A DNA stretch of 64,000 nt from Vanessa cardui. Its lineage: Eukaryota > Arthropoda > Insecta > Lepidoptera > Nymphalidae. The DNA lies in NCBI RefSeq assembly GCF_905220365.1, contig NC_061127.1, positions 372,001 through 436,000 of the forward strand, given 5' to 3'. Both the position numbers and the translations under genes were made by a program. The notes beneath the pieces were generated by a model that saw only the letters and a program-made list of their open reading frames with translations, had not been told where the DNA came from and did not search any database. Positions 24,701 to 36,860 of the stretch are shown here, one piece after another (position 1 is the first letter of the stretch; every line of letters starts with the position of its first letter).

Positions 24701-27700
24701 GCTCACTCGAGTGGATTAACGGATTAAGGTCGCGATCGTTTAAATTATGCGTTACTTAATATGTGGATACTTTAAAAGCCAATATCTGAATTATTTTCGA
24801 CTTTATATCTTTATAGCGTGCAGCATGCTCATTGTAATCCACTTTTACTTTACAACGTTGAACCAAAATTGCTTATCATAGTTGTTTATGAATATATTTA
24901 AAGTAAATAACGTAAATATTTCACACTTAATTCACGGGTAGGTTTGTACAGTTCATCTGATTCTACCATTAAACATACTGTGTATCGTTGTGTTATAGTT
25001 CGATGGGTGCGTGACCCAGTGCTATATCAAGCACAAAATCCTTTGACTTGTAATATGAAAAAGGATAGAAGAAAAACTTACATTAATGACAGTTACAATA
25101 TAATTGAACCGAATGACGACCAAAAGGGTCCAAAGAGGACTTAGAGTCTACTTGATTATTTTTTTAACTTAAAAGACTTTTTAGCTAGTATATTAAAAAT
25201 GTAATAGTTATATATAAGGTAAAATCGTTGCAATAGCGTCACGATGTAATTTCCAACTTAAGAAAAATTTAGTAGAGAAAAATTATTTCCTGTTTATATG
25301 AAAACTGAACTACTCGAGACAATTAAAGACTAAGAAATTGTTTAATGAATCGTACATAAATTAAATGTCATATGTAGAGCGCAGACGTAAACGTACAACT
25401 AGTACATAAATACAATAAAAAAAAATGTTTACAATATACACATCTCTATTAATGATAGTATTTATATATATTTCCATTTCATTTTTAACAATTATTCTAT
25501 TATTTAACAGTACTATTTATATTTACAAATATATTAAACTATCAGAACCTGCGGCTTCCGTGCGTTATTTATAAAACACAAACTCCGAACTCCCGTTTTA
25601 CCCCTCAGGGTTGGAGTTTCATTATATCCTTGAATGTCTACACCCTGTAAGAAACTTAACCAATTTCAAGTGACATTTCGCCTTTATATAGGTATGTACA
25701 TGTAATTCATAAATATATCATTGAATGCAGAATTTGGTTGTACGTTTTTTCATTACTATTACCATCTGTTTTCCCACGAGCCCAATATAGATTTTGGACT
25801 AAGAATTTGAAAGTATCGAAGTCACGTAATAATAAAAAAAACATAAGTTGTGCGGTCGCTGCGACACTAATTAACATATCGGACGTGTGCAATGTGCACT
25901 CACAGATGACAAATACGAAATCAAAATTAATTAAAACTGAAGGCTGGTATGGATTTCAGACGATAGATTAGAATATTACTTGTAAATTGATCTAACACCG
26001 ATAATACTAGAGCAACAACAACAGCAGCCTGTAAATTTACCACTCTTGAATTAAGGCCTCCTTTGGAACACATTCTACTACGCTGTTCTAATGTTGGTTG
26101 GTTAAATACACACGTGGCAGAATTCCTGTGAAATTGGACACATGCAGGTTTTCTTAGGATGATTTCCTTCACCGCCGAGCACGAAGTGAATTATAAGCAC
26201 ATATTAAGCATACATGAATATGCAGTGGTGCTTGCTTGAATTGAACCCGAAATCATCGGTTAAGATACACCAATGGGCCCTCTCGGATCAATAATAATAC
26301 GTTTGTAATAATACGTTGGAATTTAGAAAAAGTAAGATTTAAAAATAATAAAATGTTAAATAAATTAATTTCATTATAATCTAAAAACTTAGATAAAATA
26401 TAGTAGTCAAGTGGTGAATAATCTGAATCTAAAAACATATGTATTAATTCTGAATAATATTTGCTAATATATGATTTATAATTAAACTAATTAGTAGATA
26501 CATGTAAAGCTCACGCTAAAATATATTGATACATACATATATTCTACACAAGATTAAATAGCTGATAACACATAGAGGTATATAGTATTTGTTGATTTTC
26601 AGACGGGTGTTGTAAATTTAATCAAAAAACTAAATCAGAATAAAAATATACAATTGGAAAATCCAGATGTGTACGTCTGATTGACTCGTAACGTTGATAG
26701 ATTGAAGTAAAAACAATTCCATATAGTCAGATTTCGAAGTTAAGCTAAAATATATTGTTTTTTTTTCTTTAATTATAATTAGACACTATTGAGTAAGATT
26801 TGTAATAGAGGAGAATAAAATTTACTGATACATATTTGTTAAAAAAGATGACTCAATTTTTGCAAGAAACAGTATTTTCAGCCCACACTTGATTGTTATT
26901 AAAATTGGATTATTTTGATTTTTTTAATGTTTCAATCACATTAAATCATTTTAGAGTACAGAACAAACCTCCATTTAATTATTTTGAAATCGATACGCAA
27001 ATTACCTATGATTCCTTGAACTAACAAGATTAACTATAATAATAATAATAATAATTACCGAAATAAAGAGATTACATAGTACTCTGATAATTCATTCGGT
27101 CATCTGAAAGATCGTTCATTCGCTTGTATAATAATCTTCATTAAAGTAGTATTATACATATATTTCACAATCCTATGAAAAATATTCCTTTTATCTTTGT
27201 AGGTATAAAATATTATTTAATAGATATATGTTTGTTTCAGGTAAAAATCACATACACAAGAGAAGGGGAAAACATACTTAATCAAGTGATAAAGATGCCA
27301 GACGGAAAAATAGCTTACTTTAGAAGGGAAATCAAAGGCAATGAAATCAAAATGGTAAGAAAAATTATAAGTATTTATTTTCTCTCTGGATCTCTCTGAA
27401 TCTCGTATTAGTTAAATAAGAGATACAAAAGATTCGAACGAAGAGTATTTTTTTTTCTTTATATTTATCGTTTAAACAAATCAAATCAATAATAGCAACA
27501 AAAAACCACTGAGGTTTCAGCCCGTGCTATCGTAGTGTACATAATATACAAACAATTTTTAATTGTCACTACAATATTTTTTTATATAATTTACTACTAC
27601 TTACTATATATCTAATACACAACTAAAGTATTTTAATGCATACTACGTTAAATACGAATAAATTTTTATTCCAAAGCATGTAAGTAATAATGTTTCAATT

Positions 27701-29202
27701 TAGTTTTAATATTTTGATATGAAATATCTTTATACAAATCTGAGGGTAGAAAGAAGTCGAGACACAATAAAACTGGTTGTATGTAGCCCGTCTATCTCTG
27801 CCTAAGACAACCAAATCGTTTAGCGTTTAGTCTATGTTTATGTTAAATACCGCTTAGCAACAGTCTAACTCAGCCTTACAAACAAAACAAGATTCGGATA
27901 TCATATTAGAATTCAGCGATCTGGGTAGATAAGCCTTGTTGTCATATCCGGTTCCGATAACACGCTATCAGTGAAACAAATCCCATTGGCATAGACAAAT
28001 TACTCATCGCTTGAATAAACTTGCAAAACATTTGGTAATCACATTTCAGTGTTTACTATATCAACGTCAAGTGATCAAATATTTCCGAAAGAAATACAAT
28101 GTAAATTACTGCGAATCGAATGAAATATAACTATTAATTACAATATCTTGACCGGGAGATGATAATGACAAAATATTTGGTCATTTGTACCAGTATGGCG
28201 GTTCTTTAGGGGTCTAATTACGTAAAGGCAAAAAGGAAAATTATGGTCATAGCGCTCGCACCGGCCGCCCACTCGCGTGGGCTTTAATCGAACGCGTCGG
28301 AAAAATAACGAGTGTCGAACGATTTGTTCCACAAAAATGCTTGTATTTTCGTGTGTATGTGCAGTGGTATGGCGGCCATTGGGAACTGTCTACTGACATT
28401 TCACGTTCTTAAAAGTTAGCTAATTCATATCCGTAACTTAACATCCTCGTTCACAAGAAGGCTTTACTTTGGAGTGGTAATCTCGACCGTAGCGAACGAT
28501 CTATCGTGTCTTCTCCATCGCACGTGACATTGGCGAAATAATCTGTGCCTTTTTGACACAAATAAAAGTGTGGCTCTTACGGAAAAAAAACCTTTGGTGT
28601 GTCAATTGAGTTCTGGGATGGTACAGTGGCCTGTAATTGTGAATCTTAATTGCGGGATCAAACACACAAAGACCACTATTTCATTATATATTACGATGCT
28701 TTTTCTCATTGATTTTTATTGTATTAAATTAAATTTTGCCACGCATGCCATATGTGTAAACATTTCCCATTGGAACAACTTGGGGAGGTAGAAACTCCTC
28801 AATATCTCCTCCTCGAGGAGAGAAGCAGTATTAGCATATAGCAGTAGTATTTTATTTAAATACATCGCGATCGAAGCCCATATCAGGCCCAGTCTTAAAT
28901 ATCCAGAGAACCACTACACGACATACACACGACCAAAAACAATAACGCATATATATATACCACTACTATTGTCGTCCGATATGTTGATTTTACTAATTCA
29001 GTCAGTACGACTAGTACTTGCGCTGTGTTAATATTTGAACGATAATTACTTTTGTAACCTGCAATAAGAGGTTCTGGGTTTATTGTGTACAGGATATGAA
29101 TCCATTATTTTAACTCGCTTTAAATAATCGTTCTCATTTCAGATCATCAGAATGAAAGGATCCGACCTCACCGCTGCTATATATTACGAAGTCATTGAGT
29201 GA
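21770..29202 (+). CDS. FABP-family intracellular lipid-binding protein, complete, 4 exons
   Basis: Predicted small cytosolic beta-barrel carrier of fatty acids or other hydrophobic ligands. Coding exons are 21770-21839, 23042-23211, 27241-27354 and 29143-29202, giving 137 residues (the family is usually about 132). All junctions are GT-AG (GTGAGT, GTAAGG, GTAAGA donors), and the 24/56/38/19-residue layout matches the classic four-exon FABP gene. Exon 1 was found by eye: FSGKKF, then V and ENLDEML, align with the N-terminal FABP signature, though the usual Phe of NFD is Leu. The first ATG has A at -3. Exon 3 contains MPDGKIAYFRREIKG, with R109-E110 in the place of the family's barrel Arg. Exon 4 ends AAIYYEVIE: the Arg of the Arg-x-Tyr carboxylate clamp is Ala130, while Tyr132 is kept. 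Introns of about 1.2, 4.0 and 1.8 kb hold SINE and other repeats. A cellular retinoid-binding-type protein of the same fold is the main alternative. Confidence 0.88.
23731..24050 (+). repeat. Repeat family C, long copy in FABP intron 2
   Basis: Longest copy here, extending through GCCTGGAAGTCAACAGG, CTTTTTATCATCTACAAAAT and CGACACGGCAAAGTTAAAAA. Confidence 0.8.
25535..25690 (-). repeat. Lepidopteran repeat with CCCTGAGGGGTAAAACGGG core, in FABP intron 2
   Basis: On the minus strand it reads CAGGGTGTAGACATTCAAGG, AAACTCCAACCCTGAGGGGT and AACGCACGGAAGCCGCAGGT, the style of a dispersed repeat end (compare 60.8 kb and 33.1 kb CGAAGCC ends). Confidence 0.5.
26011..26288 (-). repeat. tRNA-derived SINE in intron 2 of the FABP-like gene
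   Basis: Diverged minus-strand copy with tail, central region and tRNA-like head, inserted antisense in the second intron. Confidence 0.82.
28612..28850 (+). repeat. Very degenerate SINE-like stretch in intron 3 of the FABP-like gene
   Basis: GGGATGGTACAGTGGCCTGT, TTGCGGGATCAAACAC, GCCACGCATG, CATTGGAACAAC and a GAGGAGAGAAGCAGTA-like end appear in SINE order but with many differences. Confidence 0.4.
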
Positions 29203-29369
29203 AACATTAAATATACTCTATTATTTACCTATAAGTTATTTATTATTAATTATAAGCGCAACTATTTCCTACTTTAATTATAAAATTTTAAATTTTCTGT
29301 TGTTTTATTTAGTTTAAAAAGAATTATAACTAGATTTAATTCTTATTCTTATGTCTGGTCCTTTTCTAT

Positions 29370-29602
29370 GGTGAAGGTTGGGGGACGAGCAAATATCACC
29401 TGATGGTAAATGGTCACCATCGCCCATAGATATTGGCGCTGTAAGAAATAATAACCACTTGTTATATTGTCAATGCACTATGAGAACTAAGACGTTATGT
29501 CTCTTTTAATTATAGTTACACTAGCACAATCCCCCTTAAAACCGGAACACACTAAGTGTTGCCTATACCCTACCCACAAAACCCTACAACCAAGTCTACA
29601 TA
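29370..29602 (+). repeat. Repeat family B, diverged copy just downstream of the FABP-like gene
   Basis: Family order is kept (GGGGGACGAGCAAATATCAC ... CCCTACAACCAAGTC) but shortened. Confidence 0.7.
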
Positions 29603-29696
29603 TATCGAATTGATGTTGATTGACTGATGCAGGAAATCAAAAATAAATATATATTATGACCTAGATATGCTATAGACTACTAACTTATTTTTATTA

Positions 29697-29970
29697 CATG
29701 GTCTGGCGGACGAGCATATGGGCCACCTAATGGTAAGTGGTCACCATCACCCATAGACAATGACGCTGTAAGAAATATTACAATTCCTTACATCGTCAAT
29801 GTGCCACCAACATTGGGAACTAAGATGTCATGTCCCTTGTGCCTGTAGTTACACTGGCTCACTCACCCTTCAAACCGGAACGCACCAATACTGAGTACTG
29901 TTATTTAGCGGTAGACGGGTGTAAACTACTCAGACGGGTTTGCACAAAGCCCTACAACCAAGTAAACTAA
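29697..29970 (+). repeat. Repeat family B, long copy
   Basis: Second copy within 100 bases of the previous one and in the same orientation, but less diverged, so probably an independent later insertion. Confidence 0.82.
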
Positions 29971-30358
29971 CTAACTAGTTATATATGCTATACCTCCAGA
30001 TCTAAGTATATCCGTATAACCTTGTCACTTGACCAAGAAAAGAGTTAATTATAAAAATTAATTCTGTCAAAAACACGGATAGTAATTTAAATGTTCCACC
30101 GAAAAGATTTATATTTTATAACAAAGCAACGCCCACATTTTTTTAAAATGTCAATATCACTGTTGAAAATGGCTGAATCACGTATCCGTCAGGAAGAATA
30201 TCGTTCTATTTGTTTATTTACGCAGAACGGCTTGAAGTTTGATAACAGAGTTAGTGTGACTAAAATTAAAAAAGTAAATAAGAAAATGTTACCAAATTAT
30301 GTGCTTATGTGCAAGCAGTCCATTATTGTTTATATGTAAATTATTACATAACAATGTA

Positions 30359-30692
30359 TAGTACGACACAATTTAGATGTAGCATCGGCAAATTCAATAA
30401 AAGCGATCACTGCTGATTTATAGTTTATACAACCAATAGAAAGAGCTCCCTACCGCGCTATTCGACGCTATTCGTTGCTATAGGTTCTCGCGTCCGTTTA
30501 ACAAGCAAGTGCAAGTAAATCGACGTGTCAAATTGACGAATATAAGTCATATGATATTACAAGTTATTACGTTTGTGTAAAGATAATATTTACATAAGAA
30601 GTAAATATCGACAATATGGGATAGCGTACTTAATTCGGATGTGATCGGTTTTACGTATTTTGCCGATGCTGCATCTAAGTTTTGTCGTACTA
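30359..30692. mobile_element. TA-flanked MITE (334 bp) with long inverted repeats
   Basis: Terminal inverted repeats of about 50 bases begin TAGTACGACA and contain GCATCGGCAAA. They lie at 30359-30412 and 30640-30692 (inverted) with only a few mismatches. The element is flanked by TA at 30357-30358 and 30693-30694, as expected for Tc1/mariner-type insertions. It has no ORF. The interior is GC-richer than the flanks. Confidence 0.8.
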
Positions 30693-30699
30693 TACCATA

Positions 30700-31680
30700 T
30701 TTTTAAATACTCGATACATTACTTTAGATTTTAGATTTTTATATGATTCCATATATGTATACAAATTTAGCGTGTATATATTACAAAATTAGCGTGTATA
30801 TAACCGCTTGACATAGCTAGTTTACAAATTTTATATATACAGTATAAATTTAGGACAATATGTCGTTACAATTATTTGTAAACACACACTGTTTCTGTTC
30901 AATTATATACATAAATACGTTAACATTTATATAGAAAAAATGTAAATTCACGGAAAATCCATTGAAATATATTAGCACTCAACATTACAAATGCTGATAA
31001 TAAATTGTAAACAACGCATTCGATTTTGAAACGTCTAATATAATATGTATTATTTCACAATATGATTAAATTTATATAGTTTGGACCAATTTTTCTAATA
31101 TATAACACAAAAGATATACATTTAAATCTATTTAAAACATTTAAATAAACACATTAATGTAGCATTCCAATGATCTGTTAAATTTAATTCTATACCTAAT
31201 ATATGTGATTCTATTCACATTGATCAACACTAAGGTATAATAAAAATATTATAAAACAGATTTAGTATGGAAATAGAGCAACTTTGATTTACGACACATA
31301 CTAAAATCTCAAATTATAATATACAAATTGACTTCCAAATATGGTGAGTTAAGGATGTATAACGAAAATATGACATTCGTATCATAATTTATACTATCTG
31401 TTAATCAACGTGCCTCTGCAAGTTTGTTTTTATTTTCAATTCGGCAAAGATAATAAGGTTATTCAGTAAATAATAGTAATATATTTTATATATTATATAT
31501 AAAAAGTAAATAAACTAATTTAGGTATTTAAAAAGAGACACACGTCATGGATACCTTCTTGCAACGAATTTGCTTTCACTATGGAATGAGATAATTCCAT
31601 GGCGAGAAATATATATTTTACTTAAATCCCGTGTGATTTAAAACAAGAAAAAAAAATAAGTTCACATTATATTATTCATA
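30700..31680. other. Strongly AT-rich DNA, nothing recognised
   Basis: Only low-complexity AT sequence, including a nearby direct repeat TTAGCGTGTATATA at about 30767 and 30788. Confidence 0.5.
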
Positions 31681-31773
31681 GCGCTGTGCTTGAAGCGAGT
31701 AGCCGAAGAAAGATCACAGTGGCGTGCAATTGGAGAAGTCTTCGTCCAGCAGTGGACAAATATGGGCTGCTGA
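31681..31773 (+). pseudogene. C-terminal scrap of an RTE-type LINE reverse transcriptase ORF
   Basis: The frame reads ERSQWRAIGEVFVQQWTNMG followed by C and a stop, matching the usual end of RTE-clade LINE ORFs in Lepidoptera (RW..IGEAYVQQWT.xG stop). Only about 30 residues remain, so this is a typical 5'-truncated insertion. Confidence 0.6.
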
Positions 31774-32060
31774 TGAACGCTTTGCTTATGTGATGATATC
31801 TGCTAATTCACTCGTCTGTAAGCAGCATAAAAGAACTTCTCTTCTAAAATCATATATAATTACCATTGAGTACTTCTTTCAAACGTTCTTTGTAAATATA
31901 TCCTGAATTTAATTGCGCGTTACATTGATTATAAAGGGCCACAACCTTACTCATATGTATTAATGAGAAAACATTTCAGAATTACGGTTCGACGTAATAC
32001 AGAATAGTAATTTATAATTCCTAGAATTCATTTTCCTAAAAAATCGTTTTGCCACTGAGT

Positions 32061-32320
32061 TACAACAACAAAACAACAACCACAACAACAACGCTTGTAA
32101 ATTTCCCACTGCTGAGCTAAGGCCTCCCCTCCCTTCGAGGAGTAGGTTTTGGCACATATTCCACCGTTCTCATCCAATGCGGGTTGGTGGAAAACATGTG
32201 GTAGAATTTCGTTGAAATTAGACACATGCATTTTATCACGGTGTTTTCCTTCACCATCGAGCACGAGATTCTTACCTGGGTTTGAACCCGCAATCATTGG
32301 TTAAGATGCACGCGTTCTAA
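32061..32320 (-). repeat. tRNA-derived SINE, head-truncated
   Basis: Minus-strand copy. The GTT-rich tail and centre are clear, and the tRNA-like head is cut within GCACGCGTTCTAA. Confidence 0.82.
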
Positions 32321-33005
32321 TTCGATCACTCGACTGCACTGAGGTACGCGAACGTTAAAATTTCCTTTCTTAAATATAGAACAAAGACGATAAAAAATAC
32401 TTTTTAGTAACTAATAATTTAAAAATAGAATTGTTTTCGTGACCGAGTTAGCTATCGTAAATTGTGTGATAAAGTAAAGATTTCTGATAGAATGTCGTAT
32501 CTGTAAAAAAAAAAAAACACCAAAGAAAACCGCGCCTAAGATCTTGTCAATGACATTATAAAGTCAATTACATTATCATCCAAAAGGCATTTATGAAATA
32601 AATACATAAATAAGCCGCAGACAACACTGTCTATATAAATCACTAAAGCTGTTATTCATATATTAACATAATAACTTAATGCGAGCATGGAACCTTAGCA
32701 TGCGTTCCACCTTCTACCATTGTCTGCTATATGTCATTATCTAATGTCTAATCTATGTGCGGCAAGGAGGTCAAACAGCCAACTGTATTACTCGCAAGAG
32801 ATATGGCTTGTACGCTCGTTCTAAAGGAATGAGTAACTGCCATTTACGTTAGCGTATTGAGTGTGACGATTTTCATTTTAACGTGCAGTCATCAGTCTGT
32901 AATCACTAAGCTATATTATTTTATATTTCAGAAATATATCTCCTCATTTTAATAGACTATACTATATTTTATTTGAAGGGTAATTATAAAGGTAATTACG
33001 TTTAT

Positions 33006-33197
33006 AGTAATATTATAAATGTGTAAAACTCTGTCTGTCTGTCGCTCTTTCAGTACCAAACCGCTGAACCGAATTTGGTGAAATTTGGTGTGAAGCAAAC
33101 ATGAACTCTATGGAAGGACATAGGCTACTTTTTCGCCTAGCCACATAATAACCAAACCTCTAAAACACAAGCGAAGCCCTGGACGTCAACTAGTATT
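33006..33197 (+). repeat. Repeat family D, uninterrupted copy
   Basis: Shows the family without insertion: CTGTCTGTCTGTCGCTCTTT, ACCGAATTTGGTGAAATTTG, AAGCGAAGCCCTGGACGTCA. Confidence 0.8.
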
Positions 33198-33252
33198 ATT
33201 ATATTTACATGATAGTAATGTAAAATCTTCGACTAGTTTAAACAGTTGAATG

Positions 33253-33345
33253 CAATTCCACCACGCTGCTCTAAAGCGGGTTTTTGGGAATACATATGTG
33301 TACATTCATCCGAATCCAGGTTTGTTTTACAGTCACAATGTTGAA
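33253..33345 (-). repeat. SINE fragment, degenerate
   Basis: TTCCACCACGCTGCTCTAAA, then GCGGGT and ATACATATGTG match the central SINE region in reverse orientation with changes. Confidence 0.45.
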
Positions 33346-33967
33346 TACGACCAAATATCTCACGACAAAAAAATAATCTAATAAAGATTTGCCACATACC
33401 GGGTGGCCATACGGACCACTATTACGACACACCGATGTGGGTCAACGGCGCTTGCCATTTGGGGAACCACTATCGGTTCAACCAGATTTCGCTCGCTTTT
33501 TGACAACATATTGCGAGACGTGTGTAGGTTACTTGTCAAACTATCTAAATTTTTAAGTGCAAGTAGGTGTTACAAAATATTTTTTGTTCACTAACTTTTG
33601 GTGATAACATTTGACAATGAATTGCATCAGTCTCGACCCTCAATGACCTGTATCTTGGACATCAGACTGACACAAATGTCTGTATATATTATTGGTCGTA
33701 CTATATCAGTCACAATTAATTTTATATTCAAACTAATTTCACAAACAGACACACATATTTAATAATTATATTTAATTTTATTGTGTATCAAAATTTAAAC
33801 CAGATAATCTTTAAGATTAGTTCATCGTGGAAATCTGAATGATCTTAATTATAAGACTAATTAATACGTCTGATAGAAACATTACATTTAGCTTAGACAT
33901 CTGAGAGGTATAACAATTTATTGTTGTATTTTTATCATTGTGTTTTTTTGTATAATATAACAGAATA

Positions 33968-34135
33968 AACTGGGCCACCTGATGGTAAGAAATCACCATG
34001 GTCTGTAGACTTTAGCACTGCTGGCTCTACTGCCTGTTGTTACACTCATCCTTTAAACCGGATATAACAAAACTAGATCCTAAAATATCTGATGAGTGGA
34101 AGGTACCTACCCAGACGGGTTGCAAAAAGCCGGAC
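33968..34135 (+). repeat. Repeat family B, shortened copy
   Basis: CTGGGCCACCTGATGGTAAG start and GGTACCTACCCAGACGGGTT end, with the middle deleted. Confidence 0.7.
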
Positions 34136-34617
34136 CATTAAGAAAAGGTGAGGCAATAAATACTATTGTTATAATAATTAAATTTAAAGTAAGAAAATGA
34201 AATTTTAATTTCAATGGTTTAATTCGTTACACAATTTAAGTATGTAGTAATTTGCGTTTATTTCGTGTTATTTTAATCTTTAATCATTGCTGTTGATTTA
34301 GCTTCTTTATGTTTTGCAAATTAGTGGAAACTGTGCTGGTTAATGTTCCATTCAAGTGTAGTATAACATTTATTAATACTGTTTGTTTCCCTCGTGTGAA
34401 TAATAGCAGTTATTTTTTTAATATCACGCGTGATAATGTAATGTTAAGAAGTTCTTTCTAGAAAACTAAGGTGACCTCCAAAATCCAAGTCCATACTATG
34501 TGTAAAATATACTATGTCATACCTCGACATTGATTTTTGACATCGTTTTTTATCTAGACACTGAAAATCCGAGGTCATAGGCTTAGGTCGGGCCATAAAA
34601 ATTACTTTGCTTTTGAT

Positions 34618-34800
34618 ATAAAACTAGTTTTAACGGATTTAAATCGCGTATATAATTTAAATTTAATCATCCCAAATCACCACGAACGCTGCAAAGTGCT
34701 CGAAACGTCGGGACGATAAAAATAATTAATATACGCGATTTAAATCCGTTAAAACTAGTTTTATTTCATTGTGTAATAATCGCGAAAATCTAAGACAATA
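34618..34800 (-). mobile_element. Second copy of the TTTCGA-core palindromic element, reverse orientation
   Basis: Arms at 34618-34652 and 34730-34764 are the same sequence as those of the copy at 3.3 kb. The core reads in the opposite direction (GTGCTCGAAACGTCGGGA) and the approximately 28-base outer flank is on the right. The core is shorter than in the first copy. Confidence 0.65.
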
Positions 34801-34844
34801 CCTTGCTTTTTTCCCCTATGTCATATACGTAATTGGACTGGCAA

Positions 34845-34985
34845 ATAGGCCATCTAATGGTCGCTTTTGCTAACTGTAAACTAAGATGTTATGCCCTTGT
34901 ACCTGAAGTTACACTGGCTAACATCCTTTGAACTGAAACACAACAATACTAAGATATACTGTTTTGCGTTATATATGATGAATAG
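34845..34985 (+). repeat. Repeat family B, diverged fragment
   Basis: GGCCATCTAATGGTCGC, AACTAAGATGTTATGCCCTT and GAAACACAACAATACTAAGA. Confidence 0.6.
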
Positions 34986-35039
34986 AATATACTCAAACTC
35001 TCTGATCGAATACATAACTATTTAATTTTAATATTGTAC

Positions 35040-35200
35040 ACTACAAACAAAAATACAGAATACTTAGGATTAAAGACAAAAAAATAATGCTCAAAACAAA
35101 GAAATATCAACAAACATTTTATGTGTTGCACAATGGGCAGACTTATGGCTAATTAGCCATCTCTTCCAGACAACCCAATCTGAGGGAGATGTTTTAAAAT
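35040..35200 (-). repeat. LINE 3' untranslated-type tail
   Basis: GCACAATGGGCAGACTTATG, GCTAATTAGCCATCTCTTCC and AGACAACCCA form a 3' tail I associate with lepidopteran LINEs; a short echo (GGACTTATTAGCCATCTCTT) is at 53917-53937. No clear LINE ORF remains beside it. Confidence 0.45.
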
Positions 35201-35796
35201 AATCGGGGTAAGCGATACCTACCTCGGAATTAGAGTGATAAAGTGCAGGCAAAAATATGCACACAATAACATTTCCTGCACAGTTGTCTGGTCTATTAAG
35301 AACGGCCTTTACCGAAATCGGCTTAGAGGACATTATTTTTTGGGCATTATCTTTTATAGGCATAAATGTTTACGGAATATGTAATCTTTTTGCTAAGGTA
35401 ACGTTTTGCAGCATCTTATACCGCTGATCCACTGATGATGGGTGGAGTGTTTATTAACAAGTGTACCAATCGAACAATACATCAATATTCTACATAACCT
35501 CGAAAGTATAATCTATGTATATTAAAGTTGTATGTAAATCGGATTAGTAGTTATTTCGTAACTCTTTTGGTCATCAGCTTCGAACGAGCGTTTAATGAAT
35601 TTGAGTGACTTACTTATGAACGCGGAATACTGCGTAAATTTTTGTTTATTATGTTGTTTTGGCTATCAGGATCCGTTAATCATAATATATCATTACTTAT
35701 AGGCCTATAAGTTTTAAACTAAGTTTAAGCAAAATCCATTCATTGTCATTTGTGTGATGCCAGAAAGAATGGTCAACTTGAGTCAACTTGTCAAAT

Positions 35797-36170
35797 AATC
35801 AAAATCAAAATCTTCTTTATTCAAGTAGTCTTTTACAAACATTTTTGAATTGTCATTTAACAATTGTATTAAGTGAAGCTACCACCGGTTCGGAAAGTAG
35901 ATTCTAAGAAGAAGAACCAGCAAGAAACTCACTAATGAATGTTCCCCATAACACAGGATTTCCTAGCATGGGGTCATTAATCTCTTACATTGTGAAATGT
36001 TTTTCTAAGTACTCTGTATGTGTCATTTATTTTCTGTACGTCTATTATTGGCAAATAAATATTATTATTATTATTAATTATCTCATTCAACATTTAAAAA
36101 TACAGTCATGTTAGTTAAATACAAATGATTTTAATTTATGAAACGGCAAAGTTAAAAATGTCTGCGGAGT
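35797..36170 (+). repeat. Repeat family C copy interrupted by a retroposed tail
   Basis: Family C sequence on both sides of an unrelated 150-base insert (about 35932-36085) that ends CAAATAAATATTATTATTAT, the signature of a retroelement 3' end with an ATT-repeat tail. Confidence 0.7.
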
Positions 36171-36369
36171 TTTATTCGCTTTCCAAATCAAGTGTATTAA
36201 GATATAACTTCAGTCCTCATTAGTGATATAGTTATTATATGTACGTAGCGTTGTCTGTCACGCTTCAGTCGGCACGAGTGTTCCTATTGATAGTGTTACA
36301 TTGTATTATGTCACTAACCTTTGACCGTGACTTCACTTATGTGACGACTAGCGGTTGATTTGCTTACGA

Positions 36370-36640
36370 AGTTCCCTTTGCGTCCATATCTCCTAACTGT
36401 AGTCTACAATGTGTTTAGCTTCAGGTATTTGCCTCATAGTCAGAGTAAGAAAGCCGTCGTCAATTTTCAAATTAATTCCTTTATCAAGTCTTAAACTCTT
36501 AGTACCTTTTGAATCTAAAAAAAAAGTCATTGCGACGCAATAAGTCATTCTCGATCGGTAAAGCAGATTATTGCTTTTACTGAGAACACGAAAATACACC
36601 TTAAGGTGACGTACCTTTTCTTACCCCGACTGTACCAATC
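36370..36640 (-). repeat. Low-copy dispersed repeat, copy 2 (pair with 215-545)
   Basis: Reverse-orientation partner of the repeat at the left edge. A partial second echo of its end (TAGTCTAATGTAGCCTA, TTTAGCATCAGGAATTT) follows at about 36665-36720. Confidence 0.65.
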
Positions 36641-36734
36641 TCCTGTCTGACTGTATCAATCTCCTAATTTAGTCTAATGTAGCCTAATGTAGCCTACAAT
36701 CTATTTAGCATCAGGAATTTTACGTACATCATTT

Positions 36735-36860
36735 TTTTATGACATAGGTGGCAAACGAGCAGGAGGCTAACCTGATGGAAAGTGACTACCACCGCCCATG
36801 GACATCTGCAACACCAGGAGGCTTGTAGGTGCGTTGCCGGCCTTTAAGTATTTAATTTTA
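36735..36860 (+). repeat. Widespread lepidopteran repeat (AAACGAGCAGGAGGCTAACC)
   Basis: GGTGGCAAACGAGCAGGAGG, ACCGCCCATGGACATCTGCA and AGGTGCGTTGCCGGCC form a unit I recognise as common in butterflies and moths. Confidence 0.65.

Noticed and set aside
27038..27056. ATA microsatellite in FABP intron 2
   Set aside because: Short simple repeat of no evident interest.
30091..30339. 82-codon plus-strand ORF next to the TA-flanked MITE
   Set aside because: No domain or homology recognised; lysine-rich composition is expected of chance ORFs in AT-rich DNA.
35091..35363. 90-codon minus-strand ORF
   Set aside because: Its end lies in a LINE-type 3' tail and no reverse transcriptase or other motif is present.
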